Notes under the pieces: model-generated
Databases searched by the model: none
What the model saw: only the letters and a program-made list of their open reading frames with translations
Told to the model about the DNA's origin: nothing
Made by a program: the position numbers and the translations under genes
Part shown: positions 43,010 to 50,880 of the stretch, piece after piece
How positions within the stretch are numbered: the first letter of the stretch is position 1
How the letters are laid out: the number at the start of each line of letters is the position of its first letter
Assembly: GCA_002408085.1 (NCBI GenBank)
Contig: DHQL01000011.1
Span: forward strand, 248,001 to 312,000
Length of the DNA stretch: 64,000 nucleotides
From: Spirochaeta sp. UBA5339
Lineage (GTDB): Bacteria; Spirochaetota; Spirochaetia; DSM-2461
Direction of reading: 5' to 3'

Positions 43010-43852
43010 TTAAACTCCGGTACACCCCAGCTCCTGCCTGATCTTGGTTTTCAGCAGATCCACTTCACTGGCGATATTCCAGATACCCAACCTGACAATC
43101 AGAAAAGGGAGACGCCATGGGGCGATATCCTCATCCCTTATTCCCGTTACCTTCTTGTACTCCTTCAGATACCGCCTGCAGATCAGCTTTCTGATGGATT
43201 CAAGAACCGATGCCACCACCCTGTTCAGACCGGGGATCATCTCTCCTTCGTTCAGGAGGTAAAGGGTAGCCGCCACATCAGCCGCCGGGGGGCCGCTTGC
43301 GGCGGTCATCCAGTCAATGATGGTTGCCTCCCTGGTATCTGACATGATGTTATCGGGATGGTAGTCCAGATGGAGAATGGAATTGCCGTCGGGAAGAGAG
43401 TCCAGTTTCTTCCGGACAAGGGTTCTCTCATCACTGCTTAGAAAGGAGAGAGGCTGTGATTCCAGAGCCTTAAGCACGATTTCCTTGTAACAGCGGATTG
43501 ATGTTGTTTCGGTGCGGTGCATATTAATCTGAAGTGAAGCCATCAGTGCCGGTACTGCCAGAGCGGTCCCGGGTTTTGAGGCTGCCAGACTGATCAGGGT
43601 CTTGCCTTCCACCCTCTCCATAATCAATCCAAGCTGTCCGTCTACCTCCACCAGTCCATGACACTGTACCTTCGACACGCCCCTGGAAAAGGCCTCATTG
43701 GTATTGATCTCCTCATTCCTGATAAGGTCGGGATCAACCTCACTGTTAAAGAGCTTTAAAAGAGTGCTGCCCTTCCATTGGAATATTCGGGAGGACCTGC
43801 TTGTAAAGAGCAGTTCCCCGGGATTCTCCTGTAAATATGCTTCAGCAGCCAT
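43010..43852 (-). CDS. APH-fold kinase leading the GlpA-like operon
   Basis: 280 residues of the aminoglycoside-phosphotransferase fold. N-lobe SSRIFQWKGSTLLKLF, hinge GLIMERVEGKTL, catalytic loop ILHLDYHPDNIM (about 173-184), and metal Asp in ATIIDWMTAASGPPAADVA. ATG at 43852 has an ideal AAGGAGG upstream; a longer frame to 43981 is Cys/Pro-rich and overlaps the operator. It is the first gene of the operon and ends three bases before the GlpA-like start. It could phosphorylate the polyol or sugar that the GlpA-like enzyme then oxidises. This is inference from position. Confidence 0.8.
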   Translation of the reverse strand: MAAEAYLQENPGELLFTSRSSRIFQWKGSTLLKLFNSEVDPDLIRNEEINTNEAFSRGVSKVQCHGLVEVDGQLGLIMERVEGKTLISLAASKPGTALAVPALMASLQINMHRTETTSIRCYKEIVLKALESQPLSFLSSDERTLVRKKLDSLPDGNSILHLDYHPDNIMSDTREATIIDWMTAASGPPAADVAATLYLLNEGEMIPGLNRVVASVLESIRKLICRRYLKEYKKVTGIRDEDIAPWRLPFLIVRLGIWNIASEVDLLKTKIRQELGCTGV

Positions 43853-43964
43853 TGTTACCTCCTTTTCAGTACCCTCCGATCCCGCCCTGCACGGGCACAC
43901 TCTGCACCCTCCGCACCCGGCCGGCATCAACACTTTTTCCAGACATATGACAGATTCCAAGAAT

Positions 43965-43976
43965 TCACATATGTGA
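43965..43976. promoter_or_regulatory. SorC operator, site 1
   Basis: TCACATATGTGA, perfect 12-base palindrome, followed by a related half-site ATTTGTGA at 43982-43989. It matches site 2 at 44086-44097 (TCACAAATGTGA). It lies about 113 bases upstream of the APH-fold kinase start on the minus strand. Confidence 0.7.
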
Positions 43977-44085
43977 TGCATATTTGTGATTAATGATTAA
44001 AATCATCATACCCCGGGCCCTTCAGGGCGTCAAATAAAAAAAAGAGGATTACAGGAAGCAATTGAATTGGAGTTGACGCGAAAAA

Positions 44086-44097
44086 TCACAAATGTGA
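44086..44097. promoter_or_regulatory. SorC operator, site 2
   Basis: TCACAAATGTGA, 24 bases before the SorC ATG and just after a TTGACG (44073-44078). Binding here would block the regulator's own promoter. Sites 1 and 2 are 121 bp apart centre to centre, compatible with looping. Confidence 0.7.
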
Positions 44098-44121
44098 AAA
44101 TAATCTGTATAAGGAGCCGGG

Positions 44122-45072
44122 ATGACAGGAAACTACGACAGGATGGTTATCCTCCGAATCGCCAAACAGTACTATCTGGACGGTTTGAGCCAGCAGGAGA
44201 TTTCCGAAGGTGAGAATATCCACAGAACCCAGATATCCCGGATACTGAAACAGGCCAGGGAAGAGGGCTACATTCAGATCAGAATTGCCCTTCCCGAATC
44301 CGCCGTCAGCAGCAGTATGGATACAGTTCTGAAGGAGAGACTGGAACTTGATGAAGTCATCGTCTCTCCTCCCCTTTCTGCGGGAGAAGACCAGAGTGAG
44401 TCCTTCACTTTTTTTGCCGCCCGGCGTATTGAAGAAATTCTACGGTACAGCAGGAATGTGGGAATCGGCCTGGGCAAGACCCTTTATGAGGTCTCCTCAC
44501 AGATTGCCGCCCAGAGGGGAGATGAGGGGCCCAACTTTTTCTCCATAGTCGGCTCCTGCGGCACAGACAATCCCTATCTTCAGGCAAGCATTCTCCTGCA
44601 GAATTTTGCCCGCCCTTTCAGCGGAAAATGCCGGTATAATAATCTTCCCATACTTACCTCACGAAAAAGGATGACCTCTCTGGAGAAACAACGGTTGGAG
44701 AAGCTTCAGGAAGCCTACGGCTCGTTGGATACAGTGATCCTCTCGGTTGGGGGTCTTCTGAATCTGGACTACCCCTATCTGGAAGAGTTTTCCCTTTTCG
44801 GCAAAGAGGTGGATACAAGCCGCTTCCTTTCCAGACCCCACGGCAATCTCCTTGGTCATGTATTCTTTGACAACGGTGAGATCCTCAAGCTGCCGGGAGA
44901 TATTATCAACACAGGAATGGATCTTGAACAGCTTAAGACAGTTCCCCGTGTCATCTGCCTCGCCCGAGGTGAACGTAAAGCAGATGCCATTATCAGCGCC
45001 GCCCGTCAGGGATATATCAAGACCCTTATCACCGACCAGGCTACAGCAGAACTGCTGCTGCAGAAACTTTAA
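44122..45072 (+). CDS. SorC/DeoR-type sugar-responsive regulator
   Basis: 316 residues. N-terminal helix-turn-helix YLDGLSQQEISEGENIHRTQISRILKQAREEGY (about 17-50), then a SorC sugar-phosphate-binding domain (NVGIGLGKTLYEVSSQIA, LDTVILSVGGL, GHVFFDNGEI, CLARGERKADAIISAARQGYIKTLITD). Effectors of this family are phosphorylated sugars or polyols. Divergent from the APH/GlpA-like operon with two matching palindromes between, so it most likely controls that operon and itself. AAGGAG lies before the ATG. Confidence 0.88.
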   Translation: MTGNYDRMVILRIAKQYYLDGLSQQEISEGENIHRTQISRILKQAREEGYIQIRIALPESAVSSSMDTVLKERLELDEVIVSPPLSAGEDQSESFTFFAARRIEEILRYSRNVGIGLGKTLYEVSSQIAAQRGDEGPNFFSIVGSCGTDNPYLQASILLQNFARPFSGKCRYNNLPILTSRKRMTSLEKQRLEKLQEAYGSLDTVILSVGGLLNLDYPYLEEFSLFGKEVDTSRFLSRPHGNLLGHVFFDNGEILKLPGDIINTGMDLEQLKTVPRVICLARGERKADAIISAARQGYIKTLITDQATAELLLQKL

Positions 45073-45085
45073 AAAAGGAGATTTC

Positions 45086-45607
45086 ATGCGATTTGAGACT
45101 GAAAGACTGATCCTCCGTAAACCCTACCTTGAAGATGCAGAGGACCTGTTCAGCACCTACACCCAGGACCCCGAAGTCTGCCGCTACATGGTCTGGACAC
45201 CTCATAAAAGCATTGAAAAGACAAGAGAGTGGCTCCGGTTTTGTGTTGAGAACTGGGATGAGAAGAGGTACCTGGAGTTTATTATCCAGGACAGAGAGAG
45301 TTCCCGGGCCATCGGCATGACCGGTGTGAGAATAAACGACTTCAAAGCCACCCTGGGCTATGTACTGGCCAAACCCTTCTGGAACCGGGGCATTGTGACC
45401 GAAGCCTGCGCTCCCCTGCTTTCCGAACTGATAGGCCGTGAGGAGATCTACCGGATAGAGGCGTTCCACGATACGGAAAACCCCGCATCGGGACGGGTTA
45501 TGGAAAAGCTGGGGATGAAAAAGGAGGGCGTGCTGAAGTGTTATGCCAGGCTTCCCAATATTCCCGGACCTCCAAGGGATTACGCAGTCTACGCCCTGAC
45601 AAAGTAG
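45086..45607 (+). CDS. GNAT N-acetyltransferase (RimJ/RimL type)
   Basis: 173 residues starting MRFETERLILRKPYLEDAEDLF, with LGYVLAKPFWNRGIVTEACAPLLSEL (motif A, about 90-115) and ENPASGRVMEKLGMKKEG. ATG at 45086 has AAGGAG 6 bases upstream and lies 13 bases after the SorC stop, so it may be co-transcribed with the regulator. Substrate unknown. Confidence 0.87.
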   Translation: MRFETERLILRKPYLEDAEDLFSTYTQDPEVCRYMVWTPHKSIEKTREWLRFCVENWDEKRYLEFIIQDRESSRAIGMTGVRINDFKATLGYVLAKPFWNRGIVTEACAPLLSELIGREEIYRIEAFHDTENPASGRVMEKLGMKKEGVLKCYARLPNIPGPPRDYAVYALTK

Positions 45608-45619
45608 AGGAGCCGGAAG

Positions 45620-46072
45620 ATGGAGATCAGAACTGCCGAGCTGGATGATCTGAATAAAATCGCTGAACTTAAAATAAGAATGTTCGAAGAAGCCGGCCTG
45701 CTGAATCTTCTGGCCGATGATCAGGCACTTCTGATCCGCAGGAAGTACAGAGAGCTGTACAGGGCGAAGGAAGCCTGCCACTTTCTGATCACATCCGAAG
45801 ACCGGATCATTGCCATGGCCGGAGGATTTGTCCGGAGAGATATTCCCTACTGTTTCTACAAAGAGGGCGGCAGGGGATTTATCGGCGATATGTTCACACA
45901 GCCGGAATTCAGAAACAGGGGCTACGGGCGGTCACTGCTGATGGAAGCCATCAACTGGCTGAGATTTAAGGGGATGAAAAGCGCTGAACTTCTGGCTGCC
46001 GAAAAGGCACGGGACCTCTATTTGAAGGCCGGCTTTGTTTCCAACAGCGAAAGCCTTGTTCTCAAGCTCTGA
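45620..46072 (+). CDS. GNAT N-acetyltransferase
   Basis: 150 residues: EIRTAELDDLNKIAELKIRMF at the start, GFIGDMFTQPEFRNRGYGRSLLMEAINWL (about 91-119) and ARDLYLKAGFVSNSES near the end. It follows the previous GNAT by 12 bases with GGAG before the ATG. The tandem pair is not obviously duplicated; the sequences differ in subgroup. Confidence 0.83.
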   Translation: MEIRTAELDDLNKIAELKIRMFEEAGLLNLLADDQALLIRRKYRELYRAKEACHFLITSEDRIIAMAGGFVRRDIPYCFYKEGGRGFIGDMFTQPEFRNRGYGRSLLMEAINWLRFKGMKSAELLAAEKARDLYLKAGFVSNSESLVLKL

Positions 46073-46231
46073 TTCCCTCTTGCCCCTCCGGCCTTATATT
46101 CCCTTGAATCTGTCATTCACTATTGATTAAAAAGTCCTTCCCCCCTGCCCCATATCATGCTATGTTTCTACTCAAAGAATCGGCTGTCATTAACCTGCCC
46201 GGCAGCCGGCCTTATTTTTCTCAGGAGTAAA

Positions 46232-46339
46232 ATGATGTTTGGAATTTCGGATCCGGTGATTATATTTGCCGTGGCGGGGACAGTGCTGTCTGCTGTCCTC
46301 TGTATTGTATATGGTCTTGTTATGTGGAACAGGGACTAG
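46232..46339 (+). CDS. Symporter small accessory protein
   Basis: 35 residues with a single membrane helix: FGISDPVIIFAVAGTV then LSAVLCIVYGLVMWNRD. It matches the tiny peptide encoded directly before certain sodium:solute symporters in anaerobes and archaea. AGGAG precedes the tandem ATGs. The next gene starts 4 bases after its stop. It probably assembles with or stabilises the symporter. Confidence 0.75.
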   Translation: MMFGISDPVIIFAVAGTVLSAVLCIVYGLVMWNRD

Positions 46340-46342
46340 ACC

Positions 46343-47938
46343 ATGCTGGATATAATAATTATCGCCGTTTATCTGCTCATTACCGTTGGAATCGGGTACC
46401 TGGGTTACCGCCAGACGACAACCGCCAAGGACTACCTTGTGGGAGGAAGAACAATCCACCCCCTGATCATGGCTCTATCCTACGGAGCCACCTTTATCTC
46501 CACCTCCGCCATTGTCGGATTCGGGGGAGTTTCCGCACAGCTGGGAATGGGAATGATGTTTCTGGCCATGCTGACCATCCTGATCGGTATTTTCGTCGCC
46601 TTTGTCTTTTTCGGTAAACCCACCAGAAAGCTGGGACATGAGCTGAATGCCCACACCTTCCCGGAACTCTTCAACAAGAAATACAACAGCTCCTATCTGC
46701 AGGTCTTTATGGGGCTTCTGATCTTTATCTCCATGCCTTTCTATGCCGCCTCGGTAATGATTGGCGGTGCCAATATGCTCAGTGAATACTTCTCTGTCAA
46801 TCCGACACTCTCCATCCTGGTCTTTGTTGTGATTGTTGCTGCCTACACCCTTTCGGGAGGACTGAAGAGCATTATGTACACCTCAGCCCTCCAGGCGGGA
46901 ATTCTCTTTATTGCCATGATCGGTCTGATTTTTACAGCCTACTCACAGCTGGGAGGAGTAACCGAAGCGCATCTTGGGCTGACAAGACTCTATGAACAGC
47001 CCGATGTGCAGGAATCCATGGCAGGACTTACAGCGGGAGGCTTCCGTGGATGGACAGCCATGCCCGAGACAGGATCACCCATCTGGTGGAGCCTCGTAAG
47101 CTCCCTGATCCTGGGTGTAGGAATCGGAGTTCTTGCCCAGCCCCAGCTGGTGGTCCGCTTTATGACAATCCGCTCAGGAAAGGAGCTGAACCGCGCCGTT
47201 CTCTCTGGAGGAATCTTTATCCTCTCCATGACAGGAGTCATCTTTATGGTGGGAGCCCTCTCCAACAGCCTCCTCTACCAGAAATTCGGTGTAGTTGCCA
47301 TGGACTATGTTAAAGGGAGTGTAGACCAGGTCATCCCGGCATTTATCTCCAACTACATGCCCTCCTGGTACGGCGCACTCTTTATGATGGCCATGGTGGC
47401 CGCCGCCATGTCCACCCTCTCCTCACAGTTCCATACCATGGGGGCCGCAGCAGGCACCGATATCTACCAGGTAATCAGCTCAAGAAAAGAGGGAGCCCTC
47501 AGGGTCAACAGATATGCAACCTTCTTTGTAATTATCATATCCTCCCTGATCTCCCTGGTCTTCACAGGCTCCGCGATCGGCAACGCCTTTATCTCCAAAG
47601 GAACCATCCTCTTCTTCGAGATGACTACCGTCTGCTTTCTCCCGGCTTATTTTGCGGCCCTCTATATCAAAAAAGTACCCACAAAAGCAGTTGAGTATCA
47701 GGTAACCATCGGTGCCGCTCTCTGGCTGATCTGGAGTCTCTTTATCGGCCCCAATGCAAAGGTACTGGGAGTCTGCCAGTTCCTCTTCGGAAAGTCCTCA
47801 CTGGCAGAGGGAACCATTCTCCCCTCTGTGGGTGCCACCGTTGCGATTCTGCCCGTATCCATCATAATCCTCGGAGTTATGATTATTGCAGGACGCAAGA
47901 AAAGCGCCGCTGATACCGAAGAAGTTTCCGCTGCATAG
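46343..47938 (+). CDS. Sodium:solute symporter (SSS family)
   Basis: 531 residues with about 13 membrane helices. Typical SSS features: YLVGGRTIHPLIMALSYGATFISTSAIVGFGG near the N-terminus, AYTLSGGLKSIMYTSALQAGIL (about 170-191), and MAMVAAAMSTLSSQFHTMGAAAGTDIYQ (about 350-377). It imports an organic solute with Na+. Substrate is not readable; relatives with the small accessory protein include carboxylate and amino-acid carriers. It is closed by a strong terminator. Confidence 0.88.
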   Translation: MLDIIIIAVYLLITVGIGYLGYRQTTTAKDYLVGGRTIHPLIMALSYGATFISTSAIVGFGGVSAQLGMGMMFLAMLTILIGIFVAFVFFGKPTRKLGHELNAHTFPELFNKKYNSSYLQVFMGLLIFISMPFYAASVMIGGANMLSEYFSVNPTLSILVFVVIVAAYTLSGGLKSIMYTSALQAGILFIAMIGLIFTAYSQLGGVTEAHLGLTRLYEQPDVQESMAGLTAGGFRGWTAMPETGSPIWWSLVSSLILGVGIGVLAQPQLVVRFMTIRSGKELNRAVLSGGIFILSMTGVIFMVGALSNSLLYQKFGVVAMDYVKGSVDQVIPAFISNYMPSWYGALFMMAMVAAAMSTLSSQFHTMGAAAGTDIYQVISSRKEGALRVNRYATFFVIIISSLISLVFTGSAIGNAFISKGTILFFEMTTVCFLPAYFAALYIKKVPTKAVEYQVTIGAALWLIWSLFIGPNAKVLGVCQFLFGKSSLAEGTILPSVGATVAILPVSIIILGVMIIAGRKKSAADTEEVSAA

Positions 47939-47958
47939 AACTCTTAATTAAACAACTG

Positions 47959-47994
47959 GCTGTATCCCGGAAGAATCGGGATACAGCTTTTTTT
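47959..47994 (+). terminator. Rho-independent terminator after the symporter
   Basis: GCTGTATCCCG / CGGGATACAGC, 11-bp perfect stem, 7-base loop, then seven T. It ends the small-protein/symporter operon. Confidence 0.93.
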
Positions 47995-48066
47995 GAACTT
48001 TTTCTGATTCCTGTCATTAATGCTATATATTACAGAAAGATTTCAAAATCACCGGAGAAAACATCA

Positions 48067-48426
48067 ATGATGGGTCTGTTCGTTCTTTCATCCTTTTCCA
48101 TTGCCTTTATACCGTCCCTTGTCCTCGGCCTCGCGGGGGGAGTAATATTCACAGTTCTGAGCTGCAGAAGCATGAAAAAAAACGGTATAGGGCATTCACT
48201 CTTTCTGGGAATCGTGGGAGGGGTGATCGGCCTGTTCACTGCCATGGCCCTGATTACCGGTGAAGCGGGGGCATATACGAGTCCTCCCGATGAGGATGTT
48301 TTCAACACCACATTTATGGTCGGGATCTACAGCGGGCTTCTTCCGGGAATAGTTCTGGCCGGGGGAAGCTTCACACGTCTCCTTGCCATTCTCAAACACA
48401 AAGTGGAAAGTACAGAAAAGGCCTGA
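48067..48426 (+). CDS. Small integral membrane protein, unknown
   Basis: 119 residues with three to four likely helices (about 3-33, 43-65, 83-105). Gly-rich helix 1-2 (LVLGLAGGVIFTVL) and helix 2 (SLFLGIVGGVIGLFTAMALI). The loop GEAGAYTSPPDEDVFN is acidic. No family recognised. CCGGAG lies before the ATG. Confidence 0.6.
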   Translation: MMGLFVLSSFSIAFIPSLVLGLAGGVIFTVLSCRSMKKNGIGHSLFLGIVGGVIGLFTAMALITGEAGAYTSPPDEDVFNTTFMVGIYSGLLPGIVLAGGSFTRLLAILKHKVESTEKA

Positions 48427-48505
48427 CTCTCTCCGGCCGCAAGCAGTTCTACCGGAGATTCCTGAATCATGATATATTCTTATGATATTTTTCGGGAGGA
48501 TTATC

Positions 48506-49066
48506 TTGTTTAAGGCAGAGAGGAAAGAGTTTAAAAGAATCCATATTATGGGCGCCTCGGGAACCGGAACGACCTCCCTGGCCCGGGAGCTCTGCAAGGC
48601 CCTACCCTTTCGTCACTTCGATTCAGATGACTACTTCTGGAAAAAGAAATTCACCGAACCTTCAGCTCCTGAGATAAGAGTGGCAGCCCTGGGCAGAGAC
48701 CTTGAAAGCGCAGAATCATGGATTCTGTCGGGAGCCCTGATAGACTGGGGCAATCCGCTCATTCCCCTCTTCGACCTTGTGATATTTGTCTCCGTCTCCG
48801 ATACTCTGAGATTGAAACGGCTGAAACTCCGGGAAGAGGAGCGCTATGGCAGCACCCTTGAACCTGGAAGGAAGAACCATAAAATGCACAGAGAGTTTAT
48901 GGACTGGGCCTCATCCTATGAAAAGGGGGGCATGGAGATCAGAAGCAGAGTTCAGCAGGAATGCTGGCTAGAAAGGCTGAGCTGCCCTATACTGCGGATT
49001 CAAAACGACGGGCCCTTTGACGAGAGTCTCTGGCAGATTAGAGACTATCTTGGGGGTCATGCATGA
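48506..49066 (+). CDS. P-loop small-molecule kinase (AAA/adenylate-kinase-like)
   Basis: 186 residues. Walker A IMGASGTGTTSLARELC (about 13-29), acceptor-like FRHFDSDDYFWKK, Asp-rich strand LFDLVIFVSVSDTLRLKRLKLRE, and lid-like R-rich segment. Resembles topology-modulation / shikimate-kinase-like NMP kinases. TTG at 48506 is chosen because GGGAGGA lies 5 bases upstream; the ATG at 48482 lies before that site. Overlaps the next gene by four bases (ATGA). Confidence 0.75.
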   Translation: MFKAERKEFKRIHIMGASGTGTTSLARELCKALPFRHFDSDDYFWKKKFTEPSAPEIRVAALGRDLESAESWILSGALIDWGNPLIPLFDLVIFVSVSDTLRLKRLKLREEERYGSTLEPGRKNHKMHREFMDWASSYEKGGMEIRSRVQQECWLERLSCPILRIQNDGPFDESLWQIRDYLGGHA

Positions 49067-49599
49067 AGAAAGAACCGAAAGGTAAAATGAAGAATATATT
49101 TATGATCTATTACGATCTTAGAAAGTACTCATTTATTGACCGGAAATATCCTTCCGATGAAAATCTTAAGCTCCTTTCGGAAATGCACCAAATCATAGAG
49201 AAAGAGATGAAGGGATTGGATGCCGGTCTCTACCGTCTCAATCTGGACACGGCTCTCTATTACTGCACAGATAAGAGAAAGGACAGCCTTTTTGAAGTAC
49301 TGATGAGAACAAGAGAAAAGGTTAATTCAGGGTTCCAGTCCCGGGGGATTCCTTCGACCTTGAGCATAGCCTGCGCCTATGGACCCGGATGGTCGGGATG
49401 GATTGAACTGGAAAAAGAGAAAGTATTCAACCTGGGGGGAGAGGTCTGTTCCCTGTTTCAGAAAACACTGACAGCTATGGAGAATGATAAGCGCCTCTTT
49501 GACAGTGTCTGCTTTCATCACCTGGCTGCAGGGCAGACAGAGAAAAACTTGTTTTCAGCATCCCTGAGTGTTATGGGAGAGGAGTTTTACTATGTATGA
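49063..49599 (+). CDS. Unknown protein, possible degenerate class III nucleotidyl-cyclase fold
   Basis: 178 residues. The order IYYDLRKYSFID, LNLDTALYYC, PSTLSIACAYGPGWSGWI and FNLGGEVCSLFQKTL follows the strand pattern of class III adenylyl/guanylyl cyclases (first-metal Asp, GD turn, GxxxG strand, G-x-VN-x-A-x-R helix). The key residues are partly changed (LD for GD, no transition-state Asn/Arg pair), so it would be inactive or a binding module. Fold guess only. Coupled to the kinase gene upstream. Confidence 0.4.
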   Translation: MKKEPKGKMKNIFMIYYDLRKYSFIDRKYPSDENLKLLSEMHQIIEKEMKGLDAGLYRLNLDTALYYCTDKRKDSLFEVLMRTREKVNSGFQSRGIPSTLSIACAYGPGWSGWIELEKEKVFNLGGEVCSLFQKTLTAMENDKRLFDSVCFHHLAAGQTEKNLFSASLSVMGEEFYYV

Positions 49600-49607
49600 G
49601 GTGAAAT

Positions 49608-50009
49608 ATGTCCGGTGAAACAGATCTGCAGAAGCTTATCAGCTCCATGTCTCCGCAGCTTAAAGAGGGGGAGTATGTCTTTCTCACGGTTCAAGGCAGC
49701 TACGGTGATTATTCTGAACTGGAACCTCTAGCCTCCTTCCGGGAGATCGAGGGGCTGACCCTGATTGTCCCTGCCGACAGGGCTGCTGATGCAGGATGGA
49801 AGGATGAGCCCCCATTCCGGATGATCACACTGAATGTTCACTCCAGCCTGAACGCCGTCGGCCTGACCGCCGCGGTCTCATCAAAACTGGCGGAGGATGG
49901 CATCAGCGCCAATGTGGTCGCCGCCTTCTATCATGACCATATCTTTGTACAGGCCTCTCTGGCAGAGAGGGCACTGGAATCCCTGAAAGAACTGTCTGGA
50001 ATGCCCTAA
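49608..50009 (+). CDS. ACT-domain protein
   Basis: 133 residues: SGETDLQKLISSMSPQLKEGEYVFLTV, LASFREIEGLTLIVP, then ITLNVHSSLNAVGLTAAVSSKLAEDGISANVVAAFYHDHIFV. This two-part pattern is the small ACT_7-type family that probably binds amino acids. SD GAGGTG. Its stop overlaps the next ATG (TAATG), so it is coupled. Confidence 0.78.
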   Translation: MSGETDLQKLISSMSPQLKEGEYVFLTVQGSYGDYSELEPLASFREIEGLTLIVPADRAADAGWKDEPPFRMITLNVHSSLNAVGLTAAVSSKLAEDGISANVVAAFYHDHIFVQASLAERALESLKELSGMP

Positions 50010-50449
50010 TGAAAAGAGACTACCGCTGGAAGTACAGGAAACTGGAGGGGGTCTGCTGGAACACCCTCCCCGCCGGAATGATCCGGTCCTATCTGGATGG
50101 ATTTATCCGCAGTGAGTGGATTCAGGACAGCAGGGAGTTTCCCGACCAGCCCTGGACTCCCGAGTGGCTGGAGCAGCTCTCCCGGTTGAGTTTCAGTCTG
50201 AAAAAAATCTCATTGGAGGGGATTATACTGAGGAAAGATCTGATGAGCTATAATACTCCGCAGGATAACTTTGCCCGCAGCCTGGAGATCAGAGCCGATG
50301 AACTGCAGGAATCCTTCCGTCGTGGAGTATCACTGGAACCGCTTCTTATTAACGGTGAGACAATGGAGCTGATGGACGGCTATACCCGCTACACGGTTCT
50401 GAAGAGAGAGGGGATTCAAAAGGTATGGGTTTACAGGGGAATGAAATGA
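50009..50449 (+). CDS. Unknown protein with ParB-like segment
   Basis: 146 residues. The C-terminal VSLEPLLINGETMELMDGYTRYTVLKREGIQKVWVY (about 108-143) resembles a ParB/sulfiredoxin-type loop with a D-G-x-x-R motif; the N-terminal part is aromatic and unknown. It starts within the previous stop and overlaps the next start by four bases. Not a partition protein by context. Confidence 0.5.
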   Translation: MKRDYRWKYRKLEGVCWNTLPAGMIRSYLDGFIRSEWIQDSREFPDQPWTPEWLEQLSRLSFSLKKISLEGIILRKDLMSYNTPQDNFARSLEIRADELQESFRRGVSLEPLLINGETMELMDGYTRYTVLKREGIQKVWVYRGMK

Positions 50450-50880
50450 ACATCTCCACTATGACAATAGACGACTACCATGACGCCTTCGCCCTCTGGA
50501 ACACCACAGCAGGCATGGGTCTGCGGAGTCTGGATGATTCAAAGCAGGGAATTGAGGCCTTTCTGAAGCGGAACCCGGAGACCTCCTTTGTCTGCCGGAG
50601 TTCCGAAGGAGAGCTCTGGGGAGTCATTCTCTGCGGCCATGACGGCCGGAGAGGGTATATCTACCACGCCGCTGTAAAGGAGTCCTGCCGGAACCGGGGC
50701 ATCGGCCGCCGTCTGGTGGACACAGTCAAGGAGGCTCTGGAAAAAGAGGGAATTAAGAAGGCGGCCCTTGTGGTCTATGCTGACAATGAATCAGGAAACG
50801 CCTTTTGGGAGTCCCTGGGATTTACCCTGAGGGAGGATCTGCACTACCGCAACCTCTCTCTCGATCAGAACAATGTCTAA
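50446..50880 (+). CDS. GNAT N-acetyltransferase (YpeA-like)
   Basis: 144 residues. TMTIDDYHDAFALWNTTAGMGLRSLDD is the start typical of YpeA-type enzymes. Motif A YIYHAAVKESCRNRGIGRRLVDTVKEAL (about 70-97) and GNAFWESLGFTLR follow. ATG at 50446 overlaps the upstream stop (ATGA). An ATG at 50425 would lie inside the previous gene. Substrate unknown. Confidence 0.83.
   Translation: MNISTMTIDDYHDAFALWNTTAGMGLRSLDDSKQGIEAFLKRNPETSFVCRSSEGELWGVILCGHDGRRGYIYHAAVKESCRNRGIGRRLVDTVKEALEKEGIKKAALVVYADNESGNAFWESLGFTLREDLHYRNLSLDQNNV

Noticed and set aside
43853..43981. 43-residue N-terminal extension of the APH-fold kinase
   Set aside because: Cys/Pro-rich, overlaps the operator, and the ATG at 43852 has an ideal AAGGAGG.
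43965..44097. CRP/cAMP sites
   Set aside because: The palindromes read TCACA..TGTGA, the inverse order of the CRP half-sites and without its 6-base spacer.
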